Origin: Geodermatophilus amargosae
Lineage (GTDB): Bacteria > Actinomycetota > Actinomycetes > Mycobacteriales > Geodermatophilaceae
Assembly (NCBI RefSeq): GCF_900116515.1
Contig: NZ_FPBA01000001.1
Location: forward strand, 1-64,000
Length of the DNA: 64,000 nucleotides
Direction: 5' to 3'
The notes beneath the pieces are model-generated. The model ran no database searches, had not been told where the DNA came from, and saw nothing but the letters and a program-made list of their open reading frames with translations. Below, piece by piece: positions 10,760 to 21,172 of the stretch; position 1 is the first letter of the stretch, and each line of letters starts with the position of its first letter. Both the position numbers and the translations under genes were made by a program.

Positions 10760-10787
10760 GGCGGCAGAAACGGCCATTCCTGCCGCC
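10760..10787. repeat. Intergenic palindrome, same family as in ureF
   Basis: The 28 bases have arms GGCGGCAG and CTGCCGCC around a centre containing CGGCCATT. They lie 10 bases after the allantoicase stop. The hairpin could end the allantoicase transcript. It shares 21 of 26 aligned positions with the element inside ureF. Confidence 0.6.
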
Positions 10788-10843
10788 CAGGCGCTCGGAT
10801 TCGGGGGGCGTCTGGCCCTGCGGGCAGCGGGTAGGTGCCGTCC

Positions 10844-11605
10844 ATGGCGACGATCGCGATCACCGGCTCCACCGACGGCATCGGCCGCGCGGCCGCGCGG
10901 CGGCTGCTGGCCGGCGGGCACACCGTCGTCCTGCACGCCCGCAGCGAGGCCCGCGGCGCGCCGGTCGCCGAGGAGCTCGGCCGGCTCGGCGACGTCCGGC
11001 TGGTCACCGGCGACCTCGCCGACCTCGACGAGGTGCGCGCGCTGGGCGAGCAGCTCGCCGGCCTGGGGGACCTCGACGCGCTCGTGCACAACGCCGGCGT
11101 GTGGCCGCCCGACGGCGCCCCGCCGAGCCGGCAGGGCCACGAGCTGGCGTTCGCCGTCAACGCGCTCGCCCCGCACCTGCTCACCGCGCTCCTGCAGGAG
11201 CGGGTGCGCGAGCGCCTGGTCTTCCTCGGCAGCGGCATGGTCGGCTCGGGCCGGGTCGACCCCGACGACCTCGGCAGCCCGCGCCCGCCGCGGCGCGCGT
11301 ACGCCGACTCCAAGGCGCTCGACGTCGTCCTGGCGCTGGCCTGGGCCCGCTCCCTGCCGCACCTGCGCGTGGGTGCGGTCGACCCGGGCTGGGTGCGCAC
11401 CAAGCTGGCCTCGCCGGGCGCGCCGGGGGACGTCGAGGACGGCGCCGAGCGGGTGGCGCGGGCGGCGGCCGGCGAGTGGGCCGGCGGCTACACCGCCGGG
11501 AGCTCCCGGGCGCGCACGCCGCGCGCGCTGGAGGACCCGGTGCTGCAGGACCGGGTGCTGGCCGCGATGGACCGCCTGGCGGGTGTCGGGACCGCACCGA
11601 GCTGA
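10844..11605 (+). CDS. Short-chain dehydrogenase/reductase family protein
   Basis: The 253-residue NAD(P)-binding protein has the cofactor motif TGSTDGIG (7-14), NAG (83-85), and the catalytic pair Tyr153-Lys157 in YADSK with a serine near 130-135. The ATG at 10844 was chosen; an in-frame GTG nine bases upstream is possible. The C-terminal half resembles retinol-dehydrogenase or WW-domain oxidoreductase-like SDRs. The substrate is not evident. It lies between the purine-catabolic genes, but a role in that pathway is not required by the sequence. Confidence 0.85.
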   Translation: MATIAITGSTDGIGRAAARRLLAGGHTVVLHARSEARGAPVAEELGRLGDVRLVTGDLADLDEVRALGEQLAGLGDLDALVHNAGVWPPDGAPPSRQGHELAFAVNALAPHLLTALLQERVRERLVFLGSGMVGSGRVDPDDLGSPRPPRRAYADSKALDVVLALAWARSLPHLRVGAVDPGWVRTKLASPGAPGDVEDGAERVARAAAGEWAGGYTAGSSRARTPRALEDPVLQDRVLAAMDRLAGVGTAPS

Positions 11606-11606
11606 G

Positions 11607-11659
11607 GGTGTGCGCCGACGCCGCATCCGGGGACCGGGAGTGCGGCGTCGGCGCACACC
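11607..11659. terminator. Bidirectional terminator hairpin
   Basis: Perfect 19-bp arms (11607-11625 and 11641-11659) flank a 15-base loop. The hairpin occupies the whole gap between the stop of the rightward SDR gene and the stop of the leftward molybdenum hydroxylase gene. It can serve both transcripts. Confidence 0.75.
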
Positions 11660-11660
11660 G

Positions 11661-14026
<2,366 letters not shown>

Positions 14027-14030
<4 letters not shown>

Positions 14031-14542
14031 CGCGCGGCCTCCGCCGTCGGGTCGGCGGCCATGCGGTCGGCCGCGAGCCGGACGGCGTCCAGGATCTTCT
14101 CGTAGCCGGTGCAGCGGCAGAGGTTGCCGGCCAGCGCCTCGCGGATCTCGGCGTCGGCGGGCTTCCGTCCCTCCGCGAGGGACCGGTGGACCAGGTCGTC
14201 GGTGGCGACCAGCAGCCCGGGCGTGCAGAAGCCGCACTGGACGGCGCCGGCCTCGAGGAACGCCTGCTGGACCGGGTGCAGCTCGCCGGGCGCGGCGCCG
14301 GCGGGGGTCAGCCCCTCGACGGTGCCCACCTCGCGGCCCTGCGCCTGCCCGGCGGCGACCAGGCAGGCGCAGACCGGCAGCCCGTCGAGGTAGACGGTGC
14401 ACGACCCGCACTCGCCCTGCTCGCAGGCGTTCTTCGAGCCGGGCAGGCCCATCCGCTCACGCAGGACGTAGAGCAGGCTCTCGCCCTCCCACACGTCGTC
14501 GACCTGCTGCGGCGTGCCGTTGACGGTGCAGCTCAGGCGCAC
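14027..14542 (-). CDS. xdhC: Xanthine dehydrogenase-type 2Fe-2S subunit
   Basis: The 171-residue electron-transfer subunit has the plant-type ferredoxin cluster cysteines 40, 45, 48 and 60 (CEQGECGSC and later CAC) and the second cluster cysteines 103, 106, 142 and 144 (CGFC and CRC). It carries electrons from the molybdenum subunit to FAD. The GTG start at 14542 lies 10 bases inside the FAD subunit gene, and the stop overlaps the large-subunit ATG. The gene order FAD, FeS, Mo is common in this family. Confidence 0.93.
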
Positions 14543-15408
14543 GTCGGGTCTCCCTTCCGGTAGTCGGCCCAGGCCCAGGTCAGCGCACGCCGCGCCATGA
14601 CCGAGAGCGCGTGGACGCGGTAGCGGGCGGTGCCGCGGACGTCGTCGATGGGCGCCGACGCCTCGGCGACCAGCTCGCCGAAGCGGGTGGCGGTGGCGGC
14701 GGGGAGCTCGGCGCGCGAGTCCCAGAGGCCGTCGAGCTCGCCGGCGAGGTACTCCTCGGCGGCGGGGGCGCGGCGCGGCGTCGGCGCGGCCGACCCGATG
14801 CCGGTGCCCACGGCGCGGCGGTCGGGGTGCAGCGCCAGCCCGAACGCGGCGACGGCGATGACCATCGCGTTGCGGGTGCCGATCTTGCTGTACTGCTGCG
14901 GGCCGCGCGGCGGCACGATGCGGACCGCGGCGATCAGCTCGTCGTCGGCCAGCGCGGAGCGCTTGACCCCCCGGTAGAACTCGGTCACCGGGATCCGGCG
15001 GGTGCCGCGGGTCGAGGCCACCTCGACCTCCGCGTCGGCGGCCAGCAAGGCGGGGTGCGCGTCGCCCGCGGGGGAGGCGGTGGCCAGGTTGCCGCCGACG
15101 GTGCCGCGGTTGCGGATCTGCGGTGAGCCGATCGTGCGCGCGGCCATCGCCAGGCCCGGCAGCCGGTCGCCCAGCTCGGAGATGACCCGGGCGTAGGGAA
15201 CGCCCGCGCCGAGGCGGACCGCGCCGTCGTCGTCGGCCCACTGCTGCAGCTCGGGGACCCGGGTGAGGTCGAGCAGCAGCGAGGGGCGCAGCCGGCCGAA
15301 GTTGATCCCCACCATGACGTCGGTGCCCCCGGCGATGGGGACGGCGTCGCGGTGGGCGGCCTTCGCCTCCAGCGCCTCCTCCCACGTCGCGGGCTGCAGG
15401 AAGTCCAT
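14533..15408 (-). CDS. xdhB: Xanthine dehydrogenase-type FAD-binding subunit
   Basis: The 291-residue flavoprotein subunit accepts electrons from the 2Fe-2S subunit and passes them to NAD+ or another acceptor. It shows the two FAD motifs PIAGGTDVMVG (about 23-33) and TIGSPQIRNRGTVGGN (about 95-110). I chose the ATG at 15408, which has an AGGAG site seven bases upstream and starts MDFLQPATWEEAL as the family does. The frame is open further upstream without similarity. It is the first gene of the three-gene operon and diverges from the deaminase gene. Confidence 0.92.
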   Translation of the reverse strand: MDFLQPATWEEALEAKAAHRDAVPIAGGTDVMVGINFGRLRPSLLLDLTRVPELQQWADDDGAVRLGAGVPYARVISELGDRLPGLAMAARTIGSPQIRNRGTVGGNLATASPAGDAHPALLAADAEVEVASTRGTRRIPVTEFYRGVKRSALADDELIAAVRIVPPRGPQQYSKIGTRNAMVIAVAAFGLALHPDRRAVGTGIGSAAPTPRRAPAAEEYLAGELDGLWDSRAELPAATATRFGELVAEASAPIDDVRGTARYRVHALSVMARRALTWAWADYRKGDPTCA

Positions 15409-15518
15409 CGTCGCTCCTCGTCGGATGTGCGGGGGACGGTCACGGTAGTCCGGGTTCGTTCCGGTCGGGTTGCGCGACGTCCCGTGGCGACTCGCCGTGT
15501 TCACACGGGCTGGGCAGG

Positions 15519-16910
15519 ATGCGGCGGGTGGAGACGACCGCCGACCTGCTCGTGCACGACGCCGACCTGCTGGCCACCGTCGACGACGATCGGCGGGAGG
15601 TCGCCGGCGGGTGGGTCGCCGTGACCGGGGGCGTGGTGAGCGGCATCGGCGGGCCGGGCGACCCGCGGCCGGCCGCCGCCCGCACGGTCGACGCGCGCGG
15701 CTGCCTGGTGACGCCCGGGCTGGTCAACACCCACCACCACCTGTACCAGAACCTCACCCGCGCTTTCGCGCCCGCGCTGACCGGCGGGCTGTTCGACTGG
15801 CTGGTCACCCTCTATCCGCTGTGGGCGCGGCTGGACGAGGAGGCGGCGTACGTGTCGGCCTACGTGGGGCTCACCGAGCTCGCGCTGGCCGGCTGCACCA
15901 CCTCGACCGACCACCTCTACGTGCACCCGCGCGGCGCCGGCGACCTGATCGGCGCGGAGGTGCGCGCGGCGCAGGACCTGGGGATGCGCTCGCACTTCAC
16001 CCGCGGCTCGATGTCGCTGTCGGTCAAGGACGGCGGGCTGCCCCCGGACTCGGTCGTGCAGGACGACGACGAGATCCTGGCGGAGTCGCAGCGGCTGGTG
16101 GAGGCCCACCACGACCGCTCGCCGACGGCGCTCACCCGGCTGGCGCTGGCGCCGTGCTCCCCGTTCAGCGTGTCCACCGAGCTCATGACGCGCACCGCCG
16201 AGCTGGCCGGGCGGCTCGACGTGCGGCTGCACACCCACCTCGCCGAGACGCAGGACGAGGACGCGTTCTGCCTCGAGCGCTTCGGCCGCCGCCCGGTCGA
16301 CTACCTCGCCGACGTCGGGTGGATGAGCGACCGGGTGTGGCTGGCGCACGTCGTGTGGCCGTCGGCCGACGAGGTCACGCGCCTGGGCGCCGCGCGGGTG
16401 GGGGCGGCGCACTGCCCGTCGTCGAACATGATCCTGGGCAGCGGGCTGTCGCCGGTGGCCGAGCTGCGGGCCGCCGGGGCGCCGGTGGGGCTGGGCGTGG
16501 ACGGGTCGGCGTCGGCCGACGCGGCGTCGCTGTGGCTGGAGGCCCGGACGGCGATGCTGCAGGGCAAGCTCCGCCACGGCGCGGGCTCCTTCAGCGCCCG
16601 CGACGCCCTGGAGGTCGCCACCCGCGGCGGCGCGGCGTGCCTCGGGCGCACCGGCGAGATCGGGCAGCTGTCGGTGGGTGCCTGCGGCGACCTCGCCGTC
16701 TGGCCGCTGACCGGGCCCGCGTTCGCCGGTGCGCTGTCGGACCCGGTGGAGGCGTGGCTGCGCTGCGGGCCGGTGGCGGCGCGGCACACCGTCGTCGGCG
16801 GGCGGTTCGTGGTGGAGGACGGCGTCCCCGTGCACCCCGGCCTCGACGAACAGCTCGCCGTCCACCGCCGGGTGTCCGAGCGCCTGCAGGCGCCCCTGGA
16901 CCAGGCATAG
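15519..16910 (+). CDS. 8-oxoguanine/guanine deaminase-like amidohydrolase
   Basis: The 463-residue metal-dependent deaminase belongs to the ATZ/TRZ-like branch of the amidohydrolase superfamily. Metal ligands are His72/His74 in NTHHHLYQNL, a histidine in HTHLAET, HVVW, and the aspartate in GVDGSASAD. The pattern NTHHHxYQNLTRA with SASADAAS is typical of 8-oxoguanine deaminases; hydroxyatrazine ethylaminohydrolase is a close relative. Its place opposite xanthine dehydrogenase suggests it supplies a hydroxylated purine to that enzyme. The start is ATG 15519, with GTG 15528 possible. The stop codon lies inside a 26-bp hairpin arm. Confidence 0.85.
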   Translation: MRRVETTADLLVHDADLLATVDDDRREVAGGWVAVTGGVVSGIGGPGDPRPAAARTVDARGCLVTPGLVNTHHHLYQNLTRAFAPALTGGLFDWLVTLYPLWARLDEEAAYVSAYVGLTELALAGCTTSTDHLYVHPRGAGDLIGAEVRAAQDLGMRSHFTRGSMSLSVKDGGLPPDSVVQDDDEILAESQRLVEAHHDRSPTALTRLALAPCSPFSVSTELMTRTAELAGRLDVRLHTHLAETQDEDAFCLERFGRRPVDYLADVGWMSDRVWLAHVVWPSADEVTRLGAARVGAAHCPSSNMILGSGLSPVAELRAAGAPVGLGVDGSASADAASLWLEARTAMLQGKLRHGAGSFSARDALEVATRGGAACLGRTGEIGQLSVGACGDLAVWPLTGPAFAGALSDPVEAWLRCGPVAARHTVVGGRFVVEDGVPVHPGLDEQLAVHRRVSERLQAPLDQA

Positions 16911-16963
16911 GAAGCTCTCCGCACGTATCCGGTGCGAATACGTGCGGAGAGCTTCCTATGCCT
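16903..16963. terminator. 26-bp perfect inverted repeat at convergent junction
   Basis: The arms 16903-16928 and 16938-16963 are perfect complements with a 9-base loop. They contain GCTCTCCGCACGTAT and its complement. The left arm includes the TAG stop of the deaminase gene and the right arm ends just before the stop of the leftward EgtE-like gene. It is an evident two-way terminator, but it is longer and less GC-rich than needed, so it may also be a repeat-family member. Confidence 0.8.
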
Positions 16964-16965
16964 CG

Positions 16966-18096
16966 TCAGAGGGCGGCGGCGAGGGCCTCGAGGTCGTCGA
17001 CGGTGCCGTCCACGTGCGGCGACACCCGCAGCACCGGGCCGGTCATCTCCTCCGGCGCGCGCTCGGGCCCCGCCGCCGTGGTGACGATGCCGTGCTCGGT
17101 GAGCAGCCGCGCCCGCGTGGCGACGACGTCGACCCCGTCCGGCGGGCGCAGCGTCGTGGTGGCGGTCGGCTCGTCGAGCGGCTCCACGACTCGCCAGCCC
17201 GCGGCGCCGTCGAGGACCTGCCGCCCCGCCCGGCCCAGCGCCGCCAGCCGCTCGCGCACCCGCACCGGTCCTGCCGCCAGGTGCTCCCCGACCGCGAGCA
17301 CCAGCCCGACCCGGCCGGCCACGTGCGCCTCGCCGCTCTCCAGCCCGCGCACCGGCGGCAGGTCGGCCGCGGCGGGCAGCACCGGCTGCAGCTGCGCGGC
17401 GACCGCCGGCCGGACGCACAGGAAGCCGACGCCGCGCGGGCCGGCCAGCCACTTGCGCGAGGTCGAGTAGACGACGTCGGCGCCGAGGTCGACGTCGACG
17501 TGGCCCAGCGACTGGGCGGCGTCGAGCACCAGCGGCACCCCGTGCTCCCGGCACAGCGCCGCGACCTCGGCCGCCGGCTGGACGACGCCGCGGTGGCTGG
17601 CCACGTGGGTGAGGTGCACGAACCGCGGCGGGTCGGTGGCCAGCAGCCGCTCGAGCGACGCGACGTCGGCCCGCCCGTCGCCGTCGACCGCCAGCGGCAC
17701 GGCCTCCAGCCCGGCGGCGCGCAGCATCGCGACGTTCGGCGCGTACTCCCCGGGCAGCCGGGCCACCCGCGTGCCGGCGGGCAGCCGCCACGCGGCCAGC
17801 AGCCCGGCGAGCGCGGCCTGCGCGGACTCGACGAAGGCCACGTCGGCCGCAGCCATGCCGGCCAGCCCGCCGATCACGCTGCGCCCCTGCTGGAGCAGGT
17901 CGCCGGCGGTCGCCTCGGCCACGTAGCCGCCCAGCTCGGCCTCGTGCCGGGCGTGGTGTGCCACCGCCTCCAGCACCCGGTTGCTCTGCCGGCTGCAGGC
18001 GGCGGTGTCGAGGTGCCGGCCGGCCGGGCGGGGCCGGGCGGTGCGCCAGGCGTCGGCGAGGTCGTCGTGCGGCAGGCGGAGGTCGAGCGCGGTCAC
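16966..18096 (-). CDS. egtE: Ergothioneine biosynthesis PLP-dependent C-S lyase EgtE-like
   Basis: The 376-residue class V aminotransferase-fold enzyme has the PLP lysine Lys215 in STSRKWLAGPRG, Asp192 in DAAQSLGH, and the HLDTAACSRQS segment near 28-38 that I recall from mycobacterial EgtE. EgtE cleaves hercynylcysteine sulfoxide, the last step of ergothioneine synthesis. The other egt genes lie 3 kb downstream in the same orientation but are separated by a sigma-factor/sortase block. A cysteine-desulfurase-like role is the main alternative; the egt context favours EgtE. Confidence 0.78.
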   Translation of the reverse strand: MTALDLRLPHDDLADAWRTARPRPAGRHLDTAACSRQSNRVLEAVAHHARHEAELGGYVAEATAGDLLQQGRSVIGGLAGMAAADVAFVESAQAALAGLLAAWRLPAGTRVARLPGEYAPNVAMLRAAGLEAVPLAVDGDGRADVASLERLLATDPPRFVHLTHVASHRGVVQPAAEVAALCREHGVPLVLDAAQSLGHVDVDLGADVVYSTSRKWLAGPRGVGFLCVRPAVAAQLQPVLPAAADLPPVRGLESGEAHVAGRVGLVLAVGEHLAAGPVRVRERLAALGRAGRQVLDGAAGWRVVEPLDEPTATTTLRPPDGVDVVATRARLLTEHGIVTTAAGPERAPEEMTGPVLRVSPHVDGTVDDLEALAAAL

Positions 18097-18144
18097 CTGC
18101 CCGACGGTAGGCGAGCCGCGCGTGACGCCGCCCGACGCCGTCCG

Positions 18145-18930
18145 TCAGGTGTCGAGCAGGCCGCGGGCCACCGAGACGCCGGAGTGGGCGGGGTCCCCGT
18201 CGAGCGGCTCCACGGAGACGTCGACCACCGGGTACTCACCGAGGTCGAGGCCGGCGGGCAGCTCGAACTCCTCGGTGCCCGCGCGGACGACGCCGAGCGG
18301 GATGAGCCCGGACACCGACTCGTCGAGCAGCCACGCCTCGTAGTACCCCTCGGACGGGGCGCCCGCGGTGAGCTCCACCTGCAGCACCCGGGTGCCGTCG
18401 GCCCGCTCGACCACCTCGGCGCGGCCCGAGGCGTCGCTGCCGTCGAGCGGGTCGAGCACGGTCGCGGCCACGGGGACGCCGTCGTCGTCCCGGTTCGCGA
18501 GCGCCACCGCACCCGCGCCCACGCCGAGCCCGACGACGAGCGCCGCCGCGGCGGCGAGCAGCAGCCGCGACCGGCGCGGCCGCAGCGGGACCACCGGCGC
18601 CAGCGGTGCGGCCGGTGGAGGTGCGGGCGTCGTCTCCGGGACGACGTCGGGGACCGGGCCGGCGGCCGGCGCGGACGCCGCGACGACGTCCGCCCGCGGA
18701 GCCGCGGCGACCCCGGTGGCCGCCGCGATGCCGGCCCACAGCCCCGGCGGCGGTGCCACCGGTGGTCCGGGCGCGGCGAGCTCCGGCACGGCCAGCGCCT
18801 CGACGGCCCGGCGCAGCCGCGCCACCTCGCGGCGGCAGCTCTCGCAGCCCTCCAGGTGCGCGGCCTCGTCGTCGGCCAGCGGCTCGCGCAGCGCCGCGAG
18901 GCCGAGGTCCTCAGGCGTGCAGTGCGGCAC
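18145..18930 (-). CDS. Anti-sigma factor, RskA/zinc-anti-sigma type
   Basis: The 261-residue membrane protein has an N-terminal zinc-type anti-sigma motif, HLEGCESC (His25, Cys29, Cys32), a Pro/Ala-rich linker (about 51-120), one transmembrane segment (about 123-145) and an extracytoplasmic RskA-like domain (about 150-261) with the typical YEAWLLD core. It should hold the sigma factor encoded just upstream, whose gene overlaps it by 20 bases. Release probably needs proteolysis or a redox change at the zinc site. Confidence 0.87.
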   Translation of the reverse strand: MPHCTPEDLGLAALREPLADDEAAHLEGCESCRREVARLRRAVEALAVPELAAPGPPVAPPPGLWAGIAAATGVAAAPRADVVAASAPAAGPVPDVVPETTPAPPPAAPLAPVVPLRPRRSRLLLAAAAALVVGLGVGAGAVALANRDDDGVPVAATVLDPLDGSDASGRAEVVERADGTRVLQVELTAGAPSEGYYEAWLLDESVSGLIPLGVVRAGTEEFELPAGLDLGEYPVVDVSVEPLDGDPAHSGVSVARGLLDT

Positions 18931-19510
18931 CGTCCACCTCCAACCGGTCGCGAAGGCGCTCCAGGGTGCGCCGGATGTGGCTCTTGACCGTCCCCAGCGG
19001 CAGACCGGTGCGCTCGGCGATCTGCGTGTGCGTGAGGTCGGCGAAGAAGGCGAGCTCGATGATGCCGCGCTGGGGCTGACCGAGGCGGTCCAGCTCGCCG
19101 AGCAGCAGCACGCGGTCGGCGACGGTGCTGTCGACCGGGGCGGGACCGCGGGCGGGCGCGGCGTTCAGCTCGGCGACGGCGGCCTCGGTGACGCGACGCT
19201 GCCGGTCGCGCCGGGCCCACGTGTCGGCGATCTTGTGCCGGCAGACGCCGGTCAGCCACGCGGGGAGGGGACCCTGCTCGGGCCGGTAGCCGGCGCGGCC
19301 GGTCCAGGCGGAGACGAACACCTGCTGCGTGACGTCCTCCGCGTCGGGGCCGGGGCCGAAGGCGCGGACCGCCATGCCGTGCACCTGCGCCGCCCACCGC
19401 TCGTAGGCCCAGGCCAGCGCCTGCTCCTCGCCCGCGGCGAAGCGGCGGCCGACCTCGGCGTCGTCGGGCCCGCCTGCGCCGGCGGGCGCACGCTCGGCCT
19501 CGGTGGTCAC
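18911..19510 (-). CDS. ECF RNA polymerase sigma factor (SigK-like)
   Basis: The 199-residue protein has sigma-70 region 2 (LAWAYERWAAQVHGMAVRAF through AEDVTQQVFVSAWTG, about residues 28-75) and region 4 (FFADLTHTQIAERTGLPLGT then VKSHIRRTLERLR, about 150-185). I chose the GTG at 19510 as start; the long open frame upstream overlaps the sortase gene and lacks similarity. Its partner is the overlapping anti-sigma gene. The pairing with an RskA-type anti-sigma factor resembles the mycobacterial SigK/RskA group. Target promoters are not identified. Confidence 0.88.
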   Translation of the reverse strand: MTTEAERAPAGAGGPDDAEVGRRFAAGEEQALAWAYERWAAQVHGMAVRAFGPGPDAEDVTQQVFVSAWTGRAGYRPEQGPLPAWLTGVCRHKIADTWARRDRQRRVTEAAVAELNAAPARGPAPVDSTVADRVLLLGELDRLGQPQRGIIELAFFADLTHTQIAERTGLPLGTVKSHIRRTLERLRDRLEVDGAALHA

Positions 19511-19545
19511 CCGCTCGACCCTATGCCGTCGGGAGTCCGTCCGTC

Positions 19546-19603
19546 GGCCTTCCTGCAGGGTCCCGCCGCGAGCCTGCGAGTGGTGGGGGGCAGGGAGGTC
19601 CTT
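19546..19603 (-). repeat. Dispersed 3' element, copy 1
   Basis: Read on the minus strand, this 58-base element begins AAGGACC two bases after the TGA of the sortase gene and ends with GGCC. It contains the core GCGGCGGGACCCTGCAG. It matches the elements at 40196-40253 and 60945-61000, with the same orientation relative to the upstream gene. It may be a conserved terminator or RNA-stability element, or a mobile repeat; the sequence alone does not decide. Confidence 0.7.
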
Positions 19604-19605
19604 GA

Positions 19606-20247
19606 TCATGGGGCCGGCTCCGCGACGACCACGACGTTGTCGCGGTAGCCGCCGACGTCGGGGAGGAACGGTCCGCCACAGGTGACCAGCGTCAGCCGCG
19701 GCGGCCCCTCGCGCCCGAACAGCAGGTCCACCGGCAGCGCCTGCTTGTCCAGCAGCTCGCGCGAGACGACCCGCCAGCGGGTCGTCGCGCCCGCGGCGTC
19801 GGTGACCAGCACCTCCTGGCCCGGCGCGGCCTCCCGCAGCGGGGCGAGCGCGCCGAGGCCCTGCTCGGCGTCGTCGACGTGGCCGGCGAGGACCGCCGAC
19901 CCGGGGGCGCCCGGCGCGGGCCCGAAGCGGTACCAGCCGGCCCTCCCGACGTCGTCCGGCAGCTCCATCTGGCCGTCGGGGCGGACGCCGGCCCGCTCCA
20001 GCGGCGCGTCGACGCCCAGCGCCGGGACCTCCAGCCGCACCGGGGGGACGACGTCGGGCAACGGCGGCGGGGCGGCGTCGCGGACGGGCACGCCCGGAGC
20101 GGGAGGAGCGCTCGACGGGGCGGGCGCGCTGAGCACCTGCTCGACCGGCGCGCCCGCCGCTGCCGGCGGCCGGGTCAGCGCCCACGTCGTGGGCACGCCC
20201 ACGGCGAGGGCGAGGCCCAGGGCCACGCCGGCAACGGCGGGTCGCAC
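19606..20247 (-). CDS. Class F sortase
   Basis: The 213-residue membrane-anchored transpeptidase has an N-terminal hydrophobic anchor (about 4-24), a Pro/Ala-rich linker (about 26-68) and a sortase beta-barrel. The catalytic residues are His123 (VLAGHVDD), Cys190 (TLVTCGG) and Arg202 (YRDNVVV). The TLVTC signature and size fit class F. The GTG at 20247 was chosen so that the hydrophobic anchor starts at the N-terminus. It lies 14 bases after the DUF4397 gene, probably its substrate, and is followed by dispersed element copy 1. Confidence 0.88.
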   Translation of the reverse strand: MRPAVAGVALGLALAVGVPTTWALTRPPAAAGAPVEQVLSAPAPSSAPPAPGVPVRDAAPPPLPDVVPPVRLEVPALGVDAPLERAGVRPDGQMELPDDVGRAGWYRFGPAPGAPGSAVLAGHVDDAEQGLGALAPLREAAPGQEVLVTDAAGATTRWRVVSRELLDKQALPVDLLFGREGPPRLTLVTCGGPFLPDVGGYRDNVVVVAEPAP

Positions 20248-20261
20248 GTCCGGTCCTCCGG

Positions 20262-21086
20262 TCAGCCGCGGGTGGTGGCCAGCCGGCGCGCGGCCACGCC
20301 CGCACCGAGCAGCCCCAGCGCGGTCAGACCGAGCAGCGGCAGCGGCAGGTCGTCGTCGGCAGCGGAGTCGGCGAGGCCGGCGCTGCCGCCGGGGACCCCG
20401 GACGGCGCCGAGTGCCCGCCGCTGATCGTCTGCACGGCCAGCTCGTAGCCCGAGTCCTCCGAGCCCCACGCGTAGACGATCGTCGTGGCACCCTCGGTCA
20501 CGGCCAGGTCGGCCGGGCCGATCGCGACCGTGGAGGTACCGGCGACGACGACGTCGGCGCTGACCGTGCCGGCCGGCACCTCCAGCGCCGCCTCGTCCGG
20601 GTTGGTCAGACCGGGCACGACGACCTGGCCGCCGGCGCGGACGTCGACGGCCGGGGCCGCCGCGGTGTGGCGCACCACGACCCGGCCCTGGCCCGCGGGG
20701 ACCGCGGAGGTGTCGTTCACGAACGGCGTGAGCGCGGGCCGGCCGTCGGCGGTGAGGTGGGCGACCACCGTGGCGTCGGCGCCCGCGGGCACCGCGACGC
20801 CGTTGGCCGACAGCAGCGGCGCGCCGGAGCCGTCGGGGGCGTCGGCGGGGAACACCGCCAGGTCGTAGGAGCCGGCCGGCAGCGACAGCGGGTCGGTGAG
20901 CGTGCCGGGCTGGAAGTCGTCGATCAGCCGCTCGCCGTTGGCGTACACGTCGACCGGGGTGTCCGGGACGGCGTGCAGCACGGAGACGGTGGCGGTGTCG
21001 GCGGCCGAGGCCGGTGCGACGCCGAGCGCGAGCAGCGCGCCGGTGCCGGCGACGGTGGCGATGCCGAGAGTGCGGGTCCGGGTCAC
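20262..21086 (-). CDS. DUF4397 domain surface protein, probable sortase substrate
   Basis: The 274-residue exported protein has a signal peptide (about 1-28, cleavage near ASA-AD), two DUF4397 beta-rich repeats (about 30-220; VSVLHAVPDTPVDVYANG and VVRHTAAAPAVDVRAGG begin the two halves) and a C-terminal sorting-type end. That end is a linker with APSGVPGG (227-234), a hydrophobic span (about 247-266) and a short basic tail, RRLATTRG. No LPxTG is present. The gene directly precedes a class F sortase, which suggests non-canonical anchoring to the wall. Its function is unknown. Confidence 0.85.
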   Translation of the reverse strand: MTRTRTLGIATVAGTGALLALGVAPASAADTATVSVLHAVPDTPVDVYANGERLIDDFQPGTLTDPLSLPAGSYDLAVFPADAPDGSGAPLLSANGVAVPAGADATVVAHLTADGRPALTPFVNDTSAVPAGQGRVVVRHTAAAPAVDVRAGGQVVVPGLTNPDEAALEVPAGTVSADVVVAGTSTVAIGPADLAVTEGATTIVYAWGSEDSGYELAVQTISGGHSAPSGVPGGSAGLADSAADDDLPLPLLGLTALGLLGAGVAARRLATTRG

Positions 21087-21172
21087 GGAGACCTCCGGGT
21101 CTTGGGGGTGCTGACACCACCTCTTCCGGCGTCCCCACGGGTCCGGATGCAGTCCCGGTGGATCCCTCGTCG

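Noticed and set aside
15409-15504. N-terminal extension of the FAD subunit of the molybdenum hydroxylase
   Set aside because: The family starts at MDFLQPATW and an AGGAG site precedes that ATG; the extension has no similarity.
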